Shown: positions 8,012-17,793 of the stretch, in pieces
Numbering within the stretch: position 1 is the first letter of the stretch
How the letters are laid out: every line of letters begins with the position of its first letter
DNA from: Desulfovibrionaceae bacterium
GTDB lineage: Bacteria > Desulfobacterota > Desulfovibrionia > Desulfovibrionales > Desulfovibrionaceae
DNA: 64,000 nucleotides
Direction: 5' to 3'
Assembly (NCBI GenBank): GCA_910575755.1
Contig: CAJTFO010000001.1
Location: 1-64,000, forward strand
Notes under the pieces: generated by a model
What the model was told of the DNA's origin: nothing
The model's input: the letters and a program-made list of their open reading frames with translations, nothing else
The model's database searches: none
Position numbers and translations under genes: made by a program

Positions 8012-9475
8012 TTACAGCGCGGGCCGTCCGATGCCGGGCAAGGCCTGTTCCAGGGCGTGGCCCACGCCCAGCAGGCGGGCTTCGCCAAAGGCCGGGCCAA
8101 TGAGTTGCAGCCCCACCGGCATATGGCTGTCCGCGCCCAGGCCCACGGGCAGGGACAGGCCGGGCAGGCCCGCCAGATTCAGAGACAGGGTGTAGGCGTC
8201 CATGAGGTAGGCCTGGAGCGGGTCAGCGGCATGGCTGCCCAGATCCCAGGCGGTCACCGGCGAAACCGGGGCGCAGAGAACGTCGCATTGCGCCAGCGCG
8301 GCCAGGTATTCGTCGCGTATCAGGCGACGCACCTGGGCGGCCTTGCGGTAGTAGGCGTCATAATACCCCGAGGAGAGCACATAGGCCCCAAGCATGATGC
8401 GGCGCTTGACCTCCTGGCCGAAGCCTTCGGAACGGGATCTGACGTAGAGTTCCTCAAGGTTTTTCACGTCCGGAGCGCGGCGGCCGTAACGCACGCCGTC
8501 AAAGCGGGCCAGGTTGGAGCTGGCCTCGGCCATGGCGATGATGTAGTAGGTGGCGATGGCCGCATCGGTATGCGGCAGGTTCACTTCCACCAGTTCCGCG
8601 CCCTGTTCCCGCGCGCGCGCAAGGGCGGCGTCGCAGGCGGCGCGCACTTCCGGGGCCAGTCCCTTGCCGAAAAACTCTTTGGGCAGGCCCAGACGCACGC
8701 CCTTCAGACCGTCAGCGCGCGTCAGGGCGGCAAGATAGTCGTCCACAGGACGCGGATCGCAGGTGGCATCGCGCTCGTCATGCCCGGCAATGACCGCCAG
8801 TACGCGGGCGCAGTCCTCCACAGAGCGGGTCAGGGGGCCGATCTGGTCCAGAGACGAGCCATAGGCGATGAGCCCGTAACGCGAAACGCGGCCATAGGTG
8901 GGCTTGAGGCCCACGCAGCCGCAGAAGGAGGCGGGCTGGCGGATGGAACCGCCCGTGTCCGTTCCCAGCGAGGCAAAGCATTGCCCGGCCGCCACCGAGG
9001 CCGCCGAACCGCCGGAGGAGCCGCCCGGAACCTTGGCCGTGTTCCAGGGGTTGCGTGTTTTCTGATACGCCGAATTTTCCGTGCCCGACCCCATGGCAAA
9101 TTCATCCAGATTGGCCTTGCCCAGCAGCACGGCCCCGGCCTGACGCAGTTTTTCCACCGCAAAGGCATCGTAAATGGGGGTAAAGCCCTCCAGAATGCGC
9201 GAACCTGCTGTGGTGGGCAGGCCCCTGGTGGACAGCGCATCCTTGACGGTCACGGGGACGCCCCAGAGCGCTTGCGCCGGGTCCGGCCCGGCGGCATCCA
9301 ACTGGCGGGCGCGCGCCAGGGCGCCGTCCGCGTCCACATGCAGCATGGCGGCTATGCGGGGTTCCGTGGCCTCCATGCGATCCAGACAGGCCTGAACGGC
9401 CTCTGCGGCGCTGATTTCCCTTTTCTGCAAAGCCCCGGCCAGGGCCGTGAGCGAAAGCGAACAGATCTCGGTCAT
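8012..9475 (-). CDS. gatA: Asp-tRNA(Asn)/Glu-tRNA(Gln) amidotransferase subunit A
   Basis: Amidase subunit that frees ammonia from glutamine so that GatB can convert Glu-tRNA(Gln), or Asp-tRNA(Asn), to the amidated form. The 487 residues carry the amidase-signature triad: K78 in VPVTVKDA, cis-Ser153 in [10 protein letters not shown], and nucleophile Ser177 in [10 protein letters not shown]. It lies 10 bases after gatC in the same leftward operon. gatB is not nearby. An asnS gene is present at 39.9-41.3 kb, so the complex may chiefly serve Gln-tRNA, though this is inference. Confidence 0.97.
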   Translation of the reverse strand: MTEICSLSLTALAGALQKREISAAEAVQACLDRMEATEPRIAAMLHVDADGALARARQLDAAGPDPAQALWGVPVTVKDALSTRGLPTTAGSRILEGFTPIYDAFAVEKLRQAGAVLLGKANLDEFAMGSGTENSAYQKTRNPWNTAKVPGGSSGGSAASVAAGQCFASLGTDTGGSIRQPASFCGCVGLKPTYGRVSRYGLIAYGSSLDQIGPLTRSVEDCARVLAVIAGHDERDATCDPRPVDDYLAALTRADGLKGVRLGLPKEFFGKGLAPEVRAACDAALARAREQGAELVEVNLPHTDAAIATYYIIAMAEASSNLARFDGVRYGRRAPDVKNLEELYVRSRSEGFGQEVKRRIMLGAYVLSSGYYDAYYRKAAQVRRLIRDEYLAALAQCDVLCAPVSPVTAWDLGSHAADPLQAYLMDAYTLSLNLAGLPGLSLPVGLGADSHMPVGLQLIGPAFGEARLLGVGHALEQALPGIGRPAL

Positions 9476-9485
9476 GCCAATGTCC

Positions 9486-9782
9486 TTATACTATTCTCGG
9501 GACGATGAAGTATTCCCCGTCCGCTTCCGGCGCGTTGTTTAGCGCCTCCTGGCGAGAACGGCGGTTGACGGCCTGATCTTCCCTGCCCTGGGCCGTATGC
9601 TGCACGGGGCTGTACAGGGGTTCCACATGCTCGGTATCCACCTGGGCCAGCACATCCATGTAGCCCAGAATGTCCCCGAACTGGCGGGCAAAGAGCTCCC
9701 GCTCCTCATCGTTGACGCGCAGCCGGGAAAGCGCGGCCATGTGCGCCACTTCTTCCCGGCTGATGGTGTTGTGTGCTGCCAT
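9486..9782 (-). CDS. gatC: Asp-tRNA(Asn)/Glu-tRNA(Gln) amidotransferase subunit C
   Basis: Small subunit that wraps around GatA and stabilises the GatCAB complex. The 98-residue protein shows the family pattern: [21 protein letters not shown] at the start, then [21 protein letters not shown], and a C-terminal [13 protein letters not shown] strand. The ATG at 9782 has AAGGA 6 bases upstream. It sits 58 bases after the lipoprotein gene and 10 bases before gatA, so translation of gatC and gatA is probably coupled. Confidence 0.94.
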   Translation of the reverse strand: MAAHNTISREEVAHMAALSRLRVNDEERELFARQFGDILGYMDVLAQVDTEHVEPLYSPVQHTAQGREDQAVNRRSRQEALNNAPEADGEYFIVPRIV

Positions 9783-9840
9783 TGTCGATCCTTCAGAGCG
9801 CATTGACGTTACGCTGCATTGTGTGCAAGAGATGCGCATT

Positions 9841-11250
9841 TCAGCGCCGCGTGGGCAGGCGCAGTTTGTACGAGGGCTGCGGCGTACCGCTTAGGGGCAG
9901 GGCCGCGGGTGTTGCCGCGGGCTGAACATTGGCGCCGGGCTGGGCGGCGGGCATGCCCTGCGTCTGGCCGCCCGCGGGCGACAGGCCGGGCGCCAGGGGA
10001 TTGCCCTCGGCGTCCACAGAGGGCAGGCCCTGCATGCGCAACGCGGCCCGTTGCAGCACGGCTGTACGGGTTTGCTGAAACTGATCCATATTGAGCGGGG
10101 TCATGCCCGTGGGCGAAGCCTGAAAGATAAAGAGCTGTTGATGGGCCACGCCAGCGCTGTCCCACCTGATGGGGGCCATGCCCCGGATCGCCTGCGCGGC
10201 GCGTCCGGCCCTGACCGTGATTTCCGGCGTGGTCAGCCGTGAGTTCAGACCGAGATTGACGGAGAAGCGTGTAAAGTCATAGCCCAGGGCTACCCAGAAA
10301 TCATTGCCCGGCGCTTGCAGGGCGCGCGGCGCGCGCGCCGCGTTCCACGCGCCGGGAAATACGGCCAGGGCGTATTTTTCAGCATTGGGCAAAAGCCTGC
10401 CGGAGAGGCTCTGCTCCCAGAGGGTGGTGCCCAGCAGCACCAGACGGTCCTCGCCGTTATAGAGCAGGCTGGTGGTCAGCATGTCCATGTTTTTCCAGGA
10501 GTCGGGAAGAAAGAGCGCCTCAAAGGCGGTCTGCGGCACGGGCGCGCCGTTGCCCCCGGCCTGGGTGGCGTTGATCAGCGGGGCCACGGCCGTAGTCCAG
10601 GAACTGACGTTGGCCGGGTCATAGACGGCCTTGTGCAGCGCCATATTGCGTTTGGCCAGGCTTTGTTCCAGCAGACCGGTCATGCGCGCGCCATAGGCGT
10701 CCGAGGGATAGAAGGCCCCGTAGGTGCGGATGTTCAGATCATCCGTGGCAAAGGCGATCAGGGCATCTATCTGATCCTGCGGACTGGGGAAAAAACGCCA
10801 GGCCCGCGCGCCCTCGTCGCCTTGCTCCAGACTGGGCAGAAAGGTGAAAAAAGCCCGCTGGTCCACAGCTCCGGCGGAACGGGCCTGCGCATAGTTGCGG
10901 GCCTGCAGGGGGCCGCCCACCACGGCGCAGGCCGGAGGCAGGGCCGAAAGTTTGGCCAGCCAGTCAGGCGCTTGGGTGTTTACGGTTTCCAGACGTATCT
11001 TGATGCCGTCGGTCGCCAGTTCCTGCCGGGCCAGGGCCGCGCCCCGGCGGATTTTGCCGCTGATGGGCGCATAGGGGCCGGAGGCCGGCAGGGCCAGAAC
11101 CACACAGGGGCCCTGAGCGGCGGGAGTGGCCGGCGCCGTCGGCGCGGCGTCGCGCTTGACGAAAGGCAACTGGCAGGCGGTCAGGCTGAGAACAGCCGCC
11201 AGGAGCAGGGCGGGGGCACAGAATCGCGGGCAATAACGGGGGCTGCGCAT
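9841..11250 (-). CDS. lipoprotein with periplasmic-binding-protein fold (LppC/LpoA-like)
   Basis: A 469-residue lipoprotein: the signal peptide ends LSLTAC (Cys26). The body resembles type I periplasmic binding proteins: VLALPASGPYAPISGKIRRGAALA, then AVVGGPLQARN, RTYGAFYPSDAYGARM and ALFLPDSWKNMDMLTTSLLY. The same fold in LpoA (YraM) activates a penicillin-binding protein; other relatives bind amino acids. No LpoA TPR domain is evident and the C-terminus is Pro/Ala-rich. It has AAGGAG 5 bases before the ATG and is co-directional with gatCA. The ligand or partner is unknown. Confidence 0.72.
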   Translation of the reverse strand: MRSPRYCPRFCAPALLLAAVLSLTACQLPFVKRDAAPTAPATPAAQGPCVVLALPASGPYAPISGKIRRGAALARQELATDGIKIRLETVNTQAPDWLAKLSALPPACAVVGGPLQARNYAQARSAGAVDQRAFFTFLPSLEQGDEGARAWRFFPSPQDQIDALIAFATDDLNIRTYGAFYPSDAYGARMTGLLEQSLAKRNMALHKAVYDPANVSSWTTAVAPLINATQAGGNGAPVPQTAFEALFLPDSWKNMDMLTTSLLYNGEDRLVLLGTTLWEQSLSGRLLPNAEKYALAVFPGAWNAARAPRALQAPGNDFWVALGYDFTRFSVNLGLNSRLTTPEITVRAGRAAQAIRGMAPIRWDSAGVAHQQLFIFQASPTGMTPLNMDQFQQTRTAVLQRAALRMQGLPSVDAEGNPLAPGLSPAGGQTQGMPAAQPGANVQPAATPAALPLSGTPQPSYKLRLPTRR

Positions 11251-11329
11251 GGCGGCTCCTTTGAAACATTTGTGAAGAATCCATACGCCGGAACATGGAT
11301 ACTGCGATATCCATGCTTCCGACGAAATA

Positions 11330-11363
11330 AAAAAGGCCTGACTTTTTACGGTCAGACCTTTTT
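11330..11363 (-). terminator. intrinsic terminator of dnaK
   Basis: A 13-bp stem with one C/A mismatch (11330-11342 with 11351-11363) and an 8-base loop, starting AAAAAGG and ending in a T-run followed by TATTTC on the minus strand. It lies about 45 bases past the dnaK stop. Confidence 0.88.
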
Positions 11364-11408
11364 AGTACAGCACAGGCGTACTGGCAAGCCGGGGAAGCCG
11401 GCCGGGAT

Positions 11409-13328
11409 TTATTTCTTCACTTCGGTGTAGTCGGCGTCCACCACATCGTCATTGCCGTTGCCGGCGGAAGCGCCCGCCGCGGCGTCGGAACCGGGCTGGC
11501 CGCCGGCGGCTCCGGCATTCTGCTGAGCCTGCTGCTGATAAAGCTGCTCGGCCAGCTTGTGCGAAGCCTTGGCCAGTTCTTCGGTGGCGCTCTTGATGGC
11601 GGCGGCGTCCTCCCCTTCCATCAGCTTGCGCAGGGAGGCGATCTTTTCTTCAATGTCGCTCTTGACGGCGGCGTCGGCCTTGTCGCCCAGGTCGGCCAAG
11701 GATTTTTCCGTGCCGTAAATCAGGCTGTCGGCATGGTTACGGGCCTCAATGAGTTCCTGCTTCTTCTTGTCGTCGCTGGCGTGGGCTTCGGCCTCGCGCA
11801 CCAGGCGCTGGATGTCCTGCTCGGACAGACCGGAAGAAGCCGTGATCTTGATGGACTGCTGCTTGCCGGTGCCCATGTCCTTGGCCGAGACATTGACGAT
11901 GCCGTTGGCGTCGATATCGAAAGAAACTTCGATCTGGGGCACGCCGCGCGGGGCCGGGGGAATGCCGGTGAGGTCAAAACGGGCCAGGGTCATGTTGTCG
12001 CCAGCCATGGGACGTTCGCCCTGAAGCACATGGATGGACACCGAGGGCTGGTTGTCCGCCGCGGTGGTGAACACCTGGCTCTTGCGCGTGGGGATGGTGG
12101 TATTGCGCTCAATGAGCCTGGTGAACACGCCGCCCATGGTTTCAATGCCCAGGGAAAGCGGGGTCACGTCCAGCAACAGCACATCCTTCACGTCGCCGGT
12201 GAGGATGCCGCCCTGAATGGCCGCGCCCATGGCGACCACTTCGTCAGGGTTCACCGAACGGTTGGGCTCCTTGCCGAAGAACTTGCTCACCACCTGCTGG
12301 ACCAGGGGCATACGGGTCATGCCGCCCACCAGAATGACTTCATCAATCTGGCCGGGTTCAAGACCGGCGTCGGTCAGGGCCTTGTTGCAGGGTTCAATGG
12401 TGCGATCCACCAGATCACTGACCAGAGATTCCAGCTTGGCGCGGGAAATCTTGATCATCATATGCTTGGGGCCGTTCTGGTCGGCGGTGATGAAGGGCAG
12501 GTTGACCTCGGCTTCCATGGCGGTGGAAAGGTCTTTCTTGGCCTTTTCCGCCGCCTCTTTCAGGCGCTGGAGGGCCATGCTGTCCTTGGAGAGGTCAATG
12601 CCGTTTTCCTTTTTGAACTCTTCCACCAGATAGTTGATAATGCGCTGGTCAAAGTCCTCGCCGCCCAGGAAGGTGTCGCCATTGGTGGCGCGCACTTCCA
12701 CCACATTGTCGCCCACTTCCAGAATGGAAATGTCAAAGGTTCCGCCGCCCAGGTCGAATACGGCGATTTTTTCATTGGCCTTCTTGTCCGAACCATAGGC
12801 CAGAGAGGCGGCCGTGGGCTCGTTGATGATGCGCTTGACTTCCAGGCCGGCGATGCGACCGGCGTCCTTGGTGGCCTGACGCTGGGCGTCATTGAAGTAG
12901 GCGGGCACGGTAATGACCGCTTCAGTAACCGATTCGCCCAGGTAGGCTTCGGCGTCGGCCTTGAGCTTGGCCAGAATCATGGCGGAAATTTCCGGCGCGC
13001 TGTAGATGCGGCCGTCCACTTCCACCCCGGCGTCCTCATTGGGGGCCTTGGTGATGAGATAGGGGGAATGCTCTTTCCAGCGGTCCACTTCAGGGCTTGC
13101 AAATTTGCGGCCCATCAGGCGCTTGATGGCAAAAATGGTGCGCTTGGGATTGGTCACGGCCTGGCGCTTGGCGATCTCGCCCACCAGTCGTTCCTTGTCG
13201 GTAAAGGCGACCACTGAAGGCGTGGTGCGACCGCCTTCGGGGTTGGTGATGCATTTGGGGTCCTTGCCCTCCATGACGTAAACGCAGGAGTTGGTGGTGC
13301 CCAGGTCAATGCCGATAATCTTGGACAT
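11409..13328 (-). CDS. dnaK: molecular chaperone DnaK (Hsp70)
   Basis: ATP-driven chaperone of 639 residues, standard length. The nucleotide-binding domain shows [18 protein letters not shown], the [15 protein letters not shown] segment, the phosphate-2 loop [14 protein letters not shown], and LVGGMTRMP. The substrate-binding domain (about 390 onward) ends in a Gly/Ala-rich tail with the terminal [12 protein letters not shown] typical of DnaK. GAGGAGG lies 7 bases before the ATG. The gene stands alone: no grpE, dnaJ or hrcA is adjacent, and I see no CIRCE element upstream. Confidence 0.98.
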   Translation of the reverse strand: MSKIIGIDLGTTNSCVYVMEGKDPKCITNPEGGRTTPSVVAFTDKERLVGEIAKRQAVTNPKRTIFAIKRLMGRKFASPEVDRWKEHSPYLITKAPNEDAGVEVDGRIYSAPEISAMILAKLKADAEAYLGESVTEAVITVPAYFNDAQRQATKDAGRIAGLEVKRIINEPTAASLAYGSDKKANEKIAVFDLGGGTFDISILEVGDNVVEVRATNGDTFLGGEDFDQRIINYLVEEFKKENGIDLSKDSMALQRLKEAAEKAKKDLSTAMEAEVNLPFITADQNGPKHMMIKISRAKLESLVSDLVDRTIEPCNKALTDAGLEPGQIDEVILVGGMTRMPLVQQVVSKFFGKEPNRSVNPDEVVAMGAAIQGGILTGDVKDVLLLDVTPLSLGIETMGGVFTRLIERNTTIPTRKSQVFTTAADNQPSVSIHVLQGERPMAGDNMTLARFDLTGIPPAPRGVPQIEVSFDIDANGIVNVSAKDMGTGKQQSIKITASSGLSEQDIQRLVREAEAHASDDKKKQELIEARNHADSLIYGTEKSLADLGDKADAAVKSDIEEKIASLRKLMEGEDAAAIKSATEELAKASHKLAEQLYQQQAQQNAGAAGGQPGSDAAAGASAGNGNDDVVDADYTEVKK

Positions 13329-13636
13329 ATGTAATCCTCCTCAAGGAAAATCTTTTGAAACCGGGCTTGACGCCATGAACGGCGCCGGCTCTCTCTGCCC
13401 CCGGCGTCGGGCGGAAGCGTCTGCTCCGGGCACGTCGGCGGACATGGAAAATGCGATATTTCAGGCGGCTGTGCCGCGCGGAAAATAAGGTAAGTACTTC
13501 TTTGGCCGCGTCCAGTGCCGGATTGGAACTTTTTACAAAAAACCTGTTTTTCATGGGGATTTTGTTGACCTCGCCTGCGGGTGGGGCTAGTGGTTTTTTT
13601 TAACGACACATCTGGAATCAGCGACAAGGAGGCTCT
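13329..13636. other. divergent control region between dnaK and the split-Soret cytochrome gene
   Basis: About 310 bases with no gene. It must hold the dnaK promoter (minus strand) and the cytochrome promoter (plus strand). There is no CIRCE repeat, and no convincing heat-shock sigma site with correct -35/-10 spacing. A small hairpin (GCGGC-ACA-GCCGC on the minus strand, near 13470) lies in the presumed dnaK leader. Confidence 0.5.
13565..13593 (+). promoter_or_regulatory. possible sigma-70 promoter of the split-Soret cytochrome gene
   Basis: TTGACC (13565-13570), a 17-base spacer and TAGTGG (13588-13593), about 40 bases before the start codon. The -35 is good and the -10 weak, so this is tentative. 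Confidence 0.3.
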
Positions 13637-14473
13637 ATGGACGCGAACAGAAGGCATCTGCTTTGTGGCATCGGTGGACTGGCCGTGGGCGGCGCTGTGG
13701 CTGGCCTGGTGGCTCCGGCTCTGGCCGCGCCGCAGGCTGCGGGCGGCAGCGCGCGTTTTGCTCAGGTCGGGGGCGATTTCGGCTGGCAGCCGCACAAGCT
13801 CAACGCGGACGAATGCGCGCCCGTGGCGTATGAGGGGTACTGGCACAAGGGCTATGCCTGTGGCTACGGCACGTTTTACAGCATCATCGGCATGATGGGC
13901 GAAAAATTCGGCGCGCCGTACAATCAGTTTCCTTTCACCATGCTGGAAGCCAACAAGGGCGGCATCTCCGACTGGGGAACCATCTGCGGCGCGCTGTACG
14001 GCGCGGCGGCGGCCTTTGCCCTGTTCTGGGGCCGCAAGGAACGTACCCCCATGGTCAATGAACTGTTCCGCTGGTATGAAACCACGGCCCTGCCCATCTA
14101 CAACCCCGGCGACAAGGCCACGGGCTTCAAGGGCGATCTGCCCTCCAACGTATCAGGCTCCGTGCTCTGCCATATTTCGGTTTCCAAGTGGTGCTACGAG
14201 CACAAGTTTGAGGCCACCAGCAAACAGCGCAGCGAACGTTGCGGCCGCCTCACGGCCGACGTGTGCCGCAAGGCCATTGAAATCATGAACGCCAAGATTG
14301 AGCAGGGCAAGAATTACAAGGGTTCCTTCCCCATCCAGAAAGCCGTGGCCGGTTGCGGCGAATGCCATATGACCAAGGGCAATGAGGCCAACTGGGGCAA
14401 GGGCGTCATGGACTGCACCCCCTGTCACAGCGGCGGCACGGCTGTGGCCGACAAGTTCAAGAATCATCCGTAA
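13637..14473 (+). CDS. split-Soret cytochrome c (periplasmic dihaem redox protein)
   Basis: Periplasmic electron carrier known from Desulfovibrio desulfuricans, a homodimer whose stacked haems split the Soret band. The 278-residue precursor has a twin-arginine-like signal (NRRHLLCGIGG, cleavage near ALA/AP at 30). Two haem motifs are visible, CGECH (240-244) and CTPCH (260-264). The middle region (about 60-210) is cysteine-containing and resembles the C_GCAxxG_C_C redox family (GYACGYGTF, TICGALYGAAAAFALF). AAGGAGG stands 5 bases before the ATG. It is a single-gene transcript ending in a strong terminator. Its physiological partner is not shown by its neighbours. Confidence 0.93.
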   Translation: MDANRRHLLCGIGGLAVGGAVAGLVAPALAAPQAAGGSARFAQVGGDFGWQPHKLNADECAPVAYEGYWHKGYACGYGTFYSIIGMMGEKFGAPYNQFPFTMLEANKGGISDWGTICGALYGAAAAFALFWGRKERTPMVNELFRWYETTALPIYNPGDKATGFKGDLPSNVSGSVLCHISVSKWCYEHKFEATSKQRSERCGRLTADVCRKAIEIMNAKIEQGKNYKGSFPIQKAVAGCGECHMTKGNEANWGKGVMDCTPCHSGGTAVADKFKNHP

Positions 14474-14493
14474 AAATAATTTTCTGCTGCAAT

Positions 14494-14525
14494 AAAGAGG
14501 CCGGAGCGCTGCTCCGGCCTCTTTT
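14494..14525 (+). terminator. terminator of the cytochrome gene
   Basis: Perfect 14-bp stem (14494-14507 with 14511-14524), 3-base loop and a T-run. It lies between two convergent genes, and the A-run on the opposite side lets it also serve the chemoreceptor transcript. Confidence 0.92.
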
Positions 14526-14547
14526 GTCAACCAGGGAAAATGGCGGC

Positions 14548-16137
14548 TCAGGCCGCGACGTTCTTGCCGGTGTCCTGATCCTGGGCGCGAATGCCGTCCA
14601 GGATTTCCTTGAGCACATGAGTCTGTCTGGCCATGTCCTGCACCTCGTTGGAGGCGCCCTGCATGGCTTCGGCGATGTCCGCGCTCAGTTGATTCACTTC
14701 GGATATGCTGCGGTTGATTTGCTCGGAGGCGGCGGACTGTTCCGTGGCGGCCGCGGCAATGGCGGATACCCGGCCGCTGGAGTCCTCGGCCAGCGCGGAG
14801 ATGTGTTCCAGCGCGTGGCCGGAATCTTCGCCCATGCGTCCCGCATCCTCAATGGCGGCCACGGCATTGTCCACCGTGACGGCGCTCTTGCCGGTCCCCT
14901 GCTGGATGGCGGCAATGGCGGATTCCACCTCCTGGGTGGCCTTCATGGTTTTTTCAGCCAGCTTGCGCACCTCGTCGGCCACCACGGCGAAGCCGCGTCC
15001 CGCCTCGCCGGCCCGCGCCGCCTCAATGGCCGCATTGAGCGCCAGCAGGTTGGTCTGGTCCGCCACATCACGAATCAGGGTAAGCACGGTGCCGATATCC
15101 CTGGCCTGCTGATCCAGCCCGGCCATGTCATGCTTCAGGCTGACGGACTGTTCCCGTACCGTCTGGAGGCTTTCAATGGTCCGCAGAACCAGGCTGTTGC
15201 CTTCCACGGCCTGTTCCTGCACAGAGGTGGCGGCTTCGGCCGCGCCTTCGGCATTGCCCGCCACTTCCAGCACCGTGGAATTCATTTCATTCATGGCCGT
15301 GGCCGCTTCCGCCAGACGGGCCGAGGCTACGCCGGCCTGATCCTTGACATCGGTAAGCGAGCTGGTCAGCAACTCGGCAGTGTCGCTCAGGGCGCTCACC
15401 ACGCCTTCCAGTTGCTGCACCATAGCGGTGCGGGCCTTGGCGGCGGCTGTTCTGCTTTGTTCTTCCAGGCGGATTTTTTCGGTGATGTCCTCGCCGATTT
15501 CCACATGACCAATGGGCTTGCCCGCGGCGTCATGCAGAAAGTCCAGCGTGATCTGCATGGTTTTGCCGTTGGGCATGTTGTTGATGACCCGCTTGTTGCC
15601 CATGCGCAACTGTTCAATGCCGCACTGGGGCGTGTTGCAGATATTGCCTTTCTTTTCAGAGCAGTGCAGGCCGCGTATTTCTCCCATGCTGGTTTTGTTC
15701 ATGGATTTGAGCGAGGCCGTGTTGCAGAAGGTCCAGCGCATGTTCATGTCCGTGACCGAAATGGCCTGGGGCAAAGTATTCAGAATGCCTTCATACCAGT
15801 CGGCCTGGCTCCTGCATTTCTCCACCATGCCCGTGATGGCCCCGGCCAGGGGCTGCATGCCGCCGCACGCGCTCACGTCCAGAGTGGCCTTTTTGTCGCC
15901 CGCATGCACGGCGCAGGCGTAGCTTTCTATTTTTTTCAGGGGAGCGAGGCGGCTGGCCGTAAACAGCGCGCCGATGGCCCCGAGCACCAGGGCTGCCGCC
16001 AGACCGGGCAGCAGGGAGGCGGTTGCCTCAACAGTGGGCGCGTCGCCGAGGCCGAGATAAACGGAAACGAACAGCGCAAGGCAGGAGAGAAGCAGGGTGC
16101 CAATCTGAACGAGCAGCACATGTAGGGTAAGACGCAT
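14548..16137 (-). CDS. methyl-accepting chemotaxis protein with PAS domain
   Basis: Membrane chemoreceptor of 529 residues. Two N-terminal helices (about 7-30 and 44-62) are separated by only a short loop, so there is almost no periplasmic sensor. A PAS domain follows (about 112-230) with three cysteines, C159, C167 and C172, in [15 protein letters not shown]. The signalling domain holds the conserved tip [20 protein letters not shown] and [13 protein letters not shown]. The start at 16137 is preferred over the ATG 6 bases upstream, because AAGGGG then lies 9 bases away. The input is probably cytoplasmic, through the PAS domain (inference). Confidence 0.9.
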   Translation of the reverse strand: MRLTLHVLLVQIGTLLLSCLALFVSVYLGLGDAPTVEATASLLPGLAAALVLGAIGALFTASRLAPLKKIESYACAVHAGDKKATLDVSACGGMQPLAGAITGMVEKCRSQADWYEGILNTLPQAISVTDMNMRWTFCNTASLKSMNKTSMGEIRGLHCSEKKGNICNTPQCGIEQLRMGNKRVINNMPNGKTMQITLDFLHDAAGKPIGHVEIGEDITEKIRLEEQSRTAAAKARTAMVQQLEGVVSALSDTAELLTSSLTDVKDQAGVASARLAEAATAMNEMNSTVLEVAGNAEGAAEAATSVQEQAVEGNSLVLRTIESLQTVREQSVSLKHDMAGLDQQARDIGTVLTLIRDVADQTNLLALNAAIEAARAGEAGRGFAVVADEVRKLAEKTMKATQEVESAIAAIQQGTGKSAVTVDNAVAAIEDAGRMGEDSGHALEHISALAEDSSGRVSAIAAAATEQSAASEQINRSISEVNQLSADIAEAMQGASNEVQDMARQTHVLKEILDGIRAQDQDTGKNVAA

Positions 16138-16290
16138 ATGCATTATCCCCTTGAGGATTGAATTGTGGCCGGCATTTGCATGCAGGGACAAACCGCTGAA
16201 ACCTGTACCGTCTCTTATCGGCGCATATGGCCGGAGCTTTATACATGAAATGGCCCGGGGCGGAAAAAAAGGGACACATGGGGCCTGCCG

Positions 16291-17103
16291 TCAACCCACC
16301 AGGGCGGAAAACATGATCACCAGACAGACGCCCGCGATACACGAAACCGTGGCCGCATTGCCGTTGCCCGAGGCATTGGCTTCGGGCACGACTTCTTCCG
16401 CCACCACATATATCATGGCCCCGGCGGCGAAGGAGAGTGCCACGGGCAGCAGCCCGGCGCTGATCTCGGCGGCCAGAGCGCCCGGCACGACGCCCAGAGG
16501 GGCGGTGGCGCCGGAGAGCACGCCGTAGAAACAGGATTTGCGCGCGGAAAAGCCCTCGGAGCGCAGGGCGGCGGAAACCACCAGACCTTCGGGCACATTT
16601 TGCAGCATGATGGAAAAGGTCAGCACCAGAGCCGTGGTCAGGCCAGCGCCTGTGCCCAGGGCGGCCATGCTTTCGGCCCCGGCCGCGCCGTAGCTCACGC
16701 CGATGGCCAGACCTTCCGGAATGTGGTGCAGGGCCATGGCCGTGACCAGCAGAACGCTGCGCCGCCACTGGGTGGAAATACCTTCGGTCGTATCCTGCAA
16801 CACATGGATGTGCGGCAACACGCGGTCCAGAAGCCAGAGAAAGGCCGCGCCGCACAACAGGCCCGCCACAATGGGCAGAAAAGCCAGGCGTTCCAGGTGG
16901 GCGGCCAGTTCCAGGGCGGGCCGCAACAGCCCGAAAAAGGCCGCGGCCAGCATCATGCCGCCGGCCGCGCCCAGCAAACAGTCCATGGCCCGGCGCGAGA
17001 AGGCGCGCCGGGTGAAGATGAGCGCCGCGCCGAGACTCACGGAAAGCCAGGAGAGCAAACCGGCCGCCAGGGCCTGGAAAAGAGGATGAGAGGCCATATC
17101 CAC
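16291..17103 (-). CDS. ZIP-family divalent metal transporter
   Basis: Predicted importer of zinc, iron or a related cation across the inner membrane. The 270-residue protein has about eight hydrophobic segments. The two family metal-site helices are clear: MALHHIPEGLAIGVSYG (TM4) and IMLQNVPEGLVVSAAL (TM5). A histidine-containing loop (VLPHIHVLQDTTEG) sits between TM3 and TM4. A GTG start at 17103 has GGAGG 7 bases upstream; the next ATG, 6 bases inside, is too far from it. Substrate specificity cannot be read from the sequence. Confidence 0.9.
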   Translation of the reverse strand: MDMASHPLFQALAAGLLSWLSVSLGAALIFTRRAFSRRAMDCLLGAAGGMMLAAAFFGLLRPALELAAHLERLAFLPIVAGLLCGAAFLWLLDRVLPHIHVLQDTTEGISTQWRRSVLLVTAMALHHIPEGLAIGVSYGAAGAESMAALGTGAGLTTALVLTFSIMLQNVPEGLVVSAALRSEGFSARKSCFYGVLSGATAPLGVVPGALAAEISAGLLPVALSFAAGAMIYVVAEEVVPEANASGNGNAATVSCIAGVCLVIMFSALVG

Positions 17104-17175
17104 AGCTCTGCCTCCTGCCTTGTAAAACGCGGCGACGTCCGTAACGCCGCCGCGCGGTTCGGATCATGCCTGCTC

Positions 17176-17787
17176 TCAGGCCAGATCCTGCCTGTATTGC
17201 AGGGACTGGCGCAGGGTTTCCCTGTCCATGTATTTGACCTCCGCGCCCAGGGGAATGCCCTGGGCCAGCCGGGAGACGCGGATATGGGGAAAACGCTTGC
17301 GCGCCATCTGGCGGATGAAGGAGGCTGTATTTTCCGCTTCCAGTGTGGCGCCCAGAGCAAGAATCAGTTCCTGCACCTCGCCTTCGTCCAGCCGTCGCGT
17401 CAGTCTGTCCAGATCCAGATTTTCCGAATCCACACGTTCCAGGGGGGCCAGCAGACCGCCCAGAATCATGTATTGCCCCCGGTAAAAACCGCCTTCGTCC
17501 AGGGTCAGCATGCTGTCCCATTCAGTGACCAGGCAGAGCGTGTCGCGTGCGCGCCCGGCGTCCGCGCACACGGGACAGGGATCCGTGGAGGACAAACCGC
17601 CGCAGCGCGAACAGAGGTGCAGATTGTCGCGCAGGTCGTGGATGCCCCGACCCAGACGACGGGTTTCTGCCTCCGGCCATTTGAGCAGGGTCATGGCCGC
17701 GCGCATGGCCGATTTGGGCCCCAGACCCGGCAGGCGGGCCAGTTGCTCCACCAGGGCCCTGAGCGGTTCGGGAATGCGGTCACGCAT
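17176..17787 (-). CDS. recR: recombination mediator protein RecR
   Basis: Works with RecO to load RecA at single-strand gaps. The 203 residues match the family length: helix-hairpin-helix LARLPGLGPKSAMRAA (17-32), a four-cysteine zinc finger C59-x2-C62-x8-C71-x2-C74, a Toprim domain starting LCLVTEWDSMLTL, and the C-terminal GIPLGAEVKYMDRETL. It is the third gene of the dnaX-ybaB-recR operon, 6 bases after ybaB. Its own ribosome-binding site is poor, suggesting translational coupling. Confidence 0.97.
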   Translation of the reverse strand: MRDRIPEPLRALVEQLARLPGLGPKSAMRAAMTLLKWPEAETRRLGRGIHDLRDNLHLCSRCGGLSSTDPCPVCADAGRARDTLCLVTEWDSMLTLDEGGFYRGQYMILGGLLAPLERVDSENLDLDRLTRRLDEGEVQELILALGATLEAENTASFIRQMARKRFPHIRVSRLAQGIPLGAEVKYMDRETLRQSLQYRQDLA

Positions 17788-17793
17788 GGAGGT

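Noticed and set aside
11559..13217. 552-codon rightward frame opposite dnaK
   Set aside because: A shadow frame of a highly biased gene; His/Gly/Val-rich translation without domains, and dnaK itself is certain.
13329..13636. CIRCE or heat-shock sigma site for dnaK
   Set aside because: No TTAGCACTC/GAGTGCTAA pair. A CCCCAT-like stretch exists, but without a matching -35 at proper distance.
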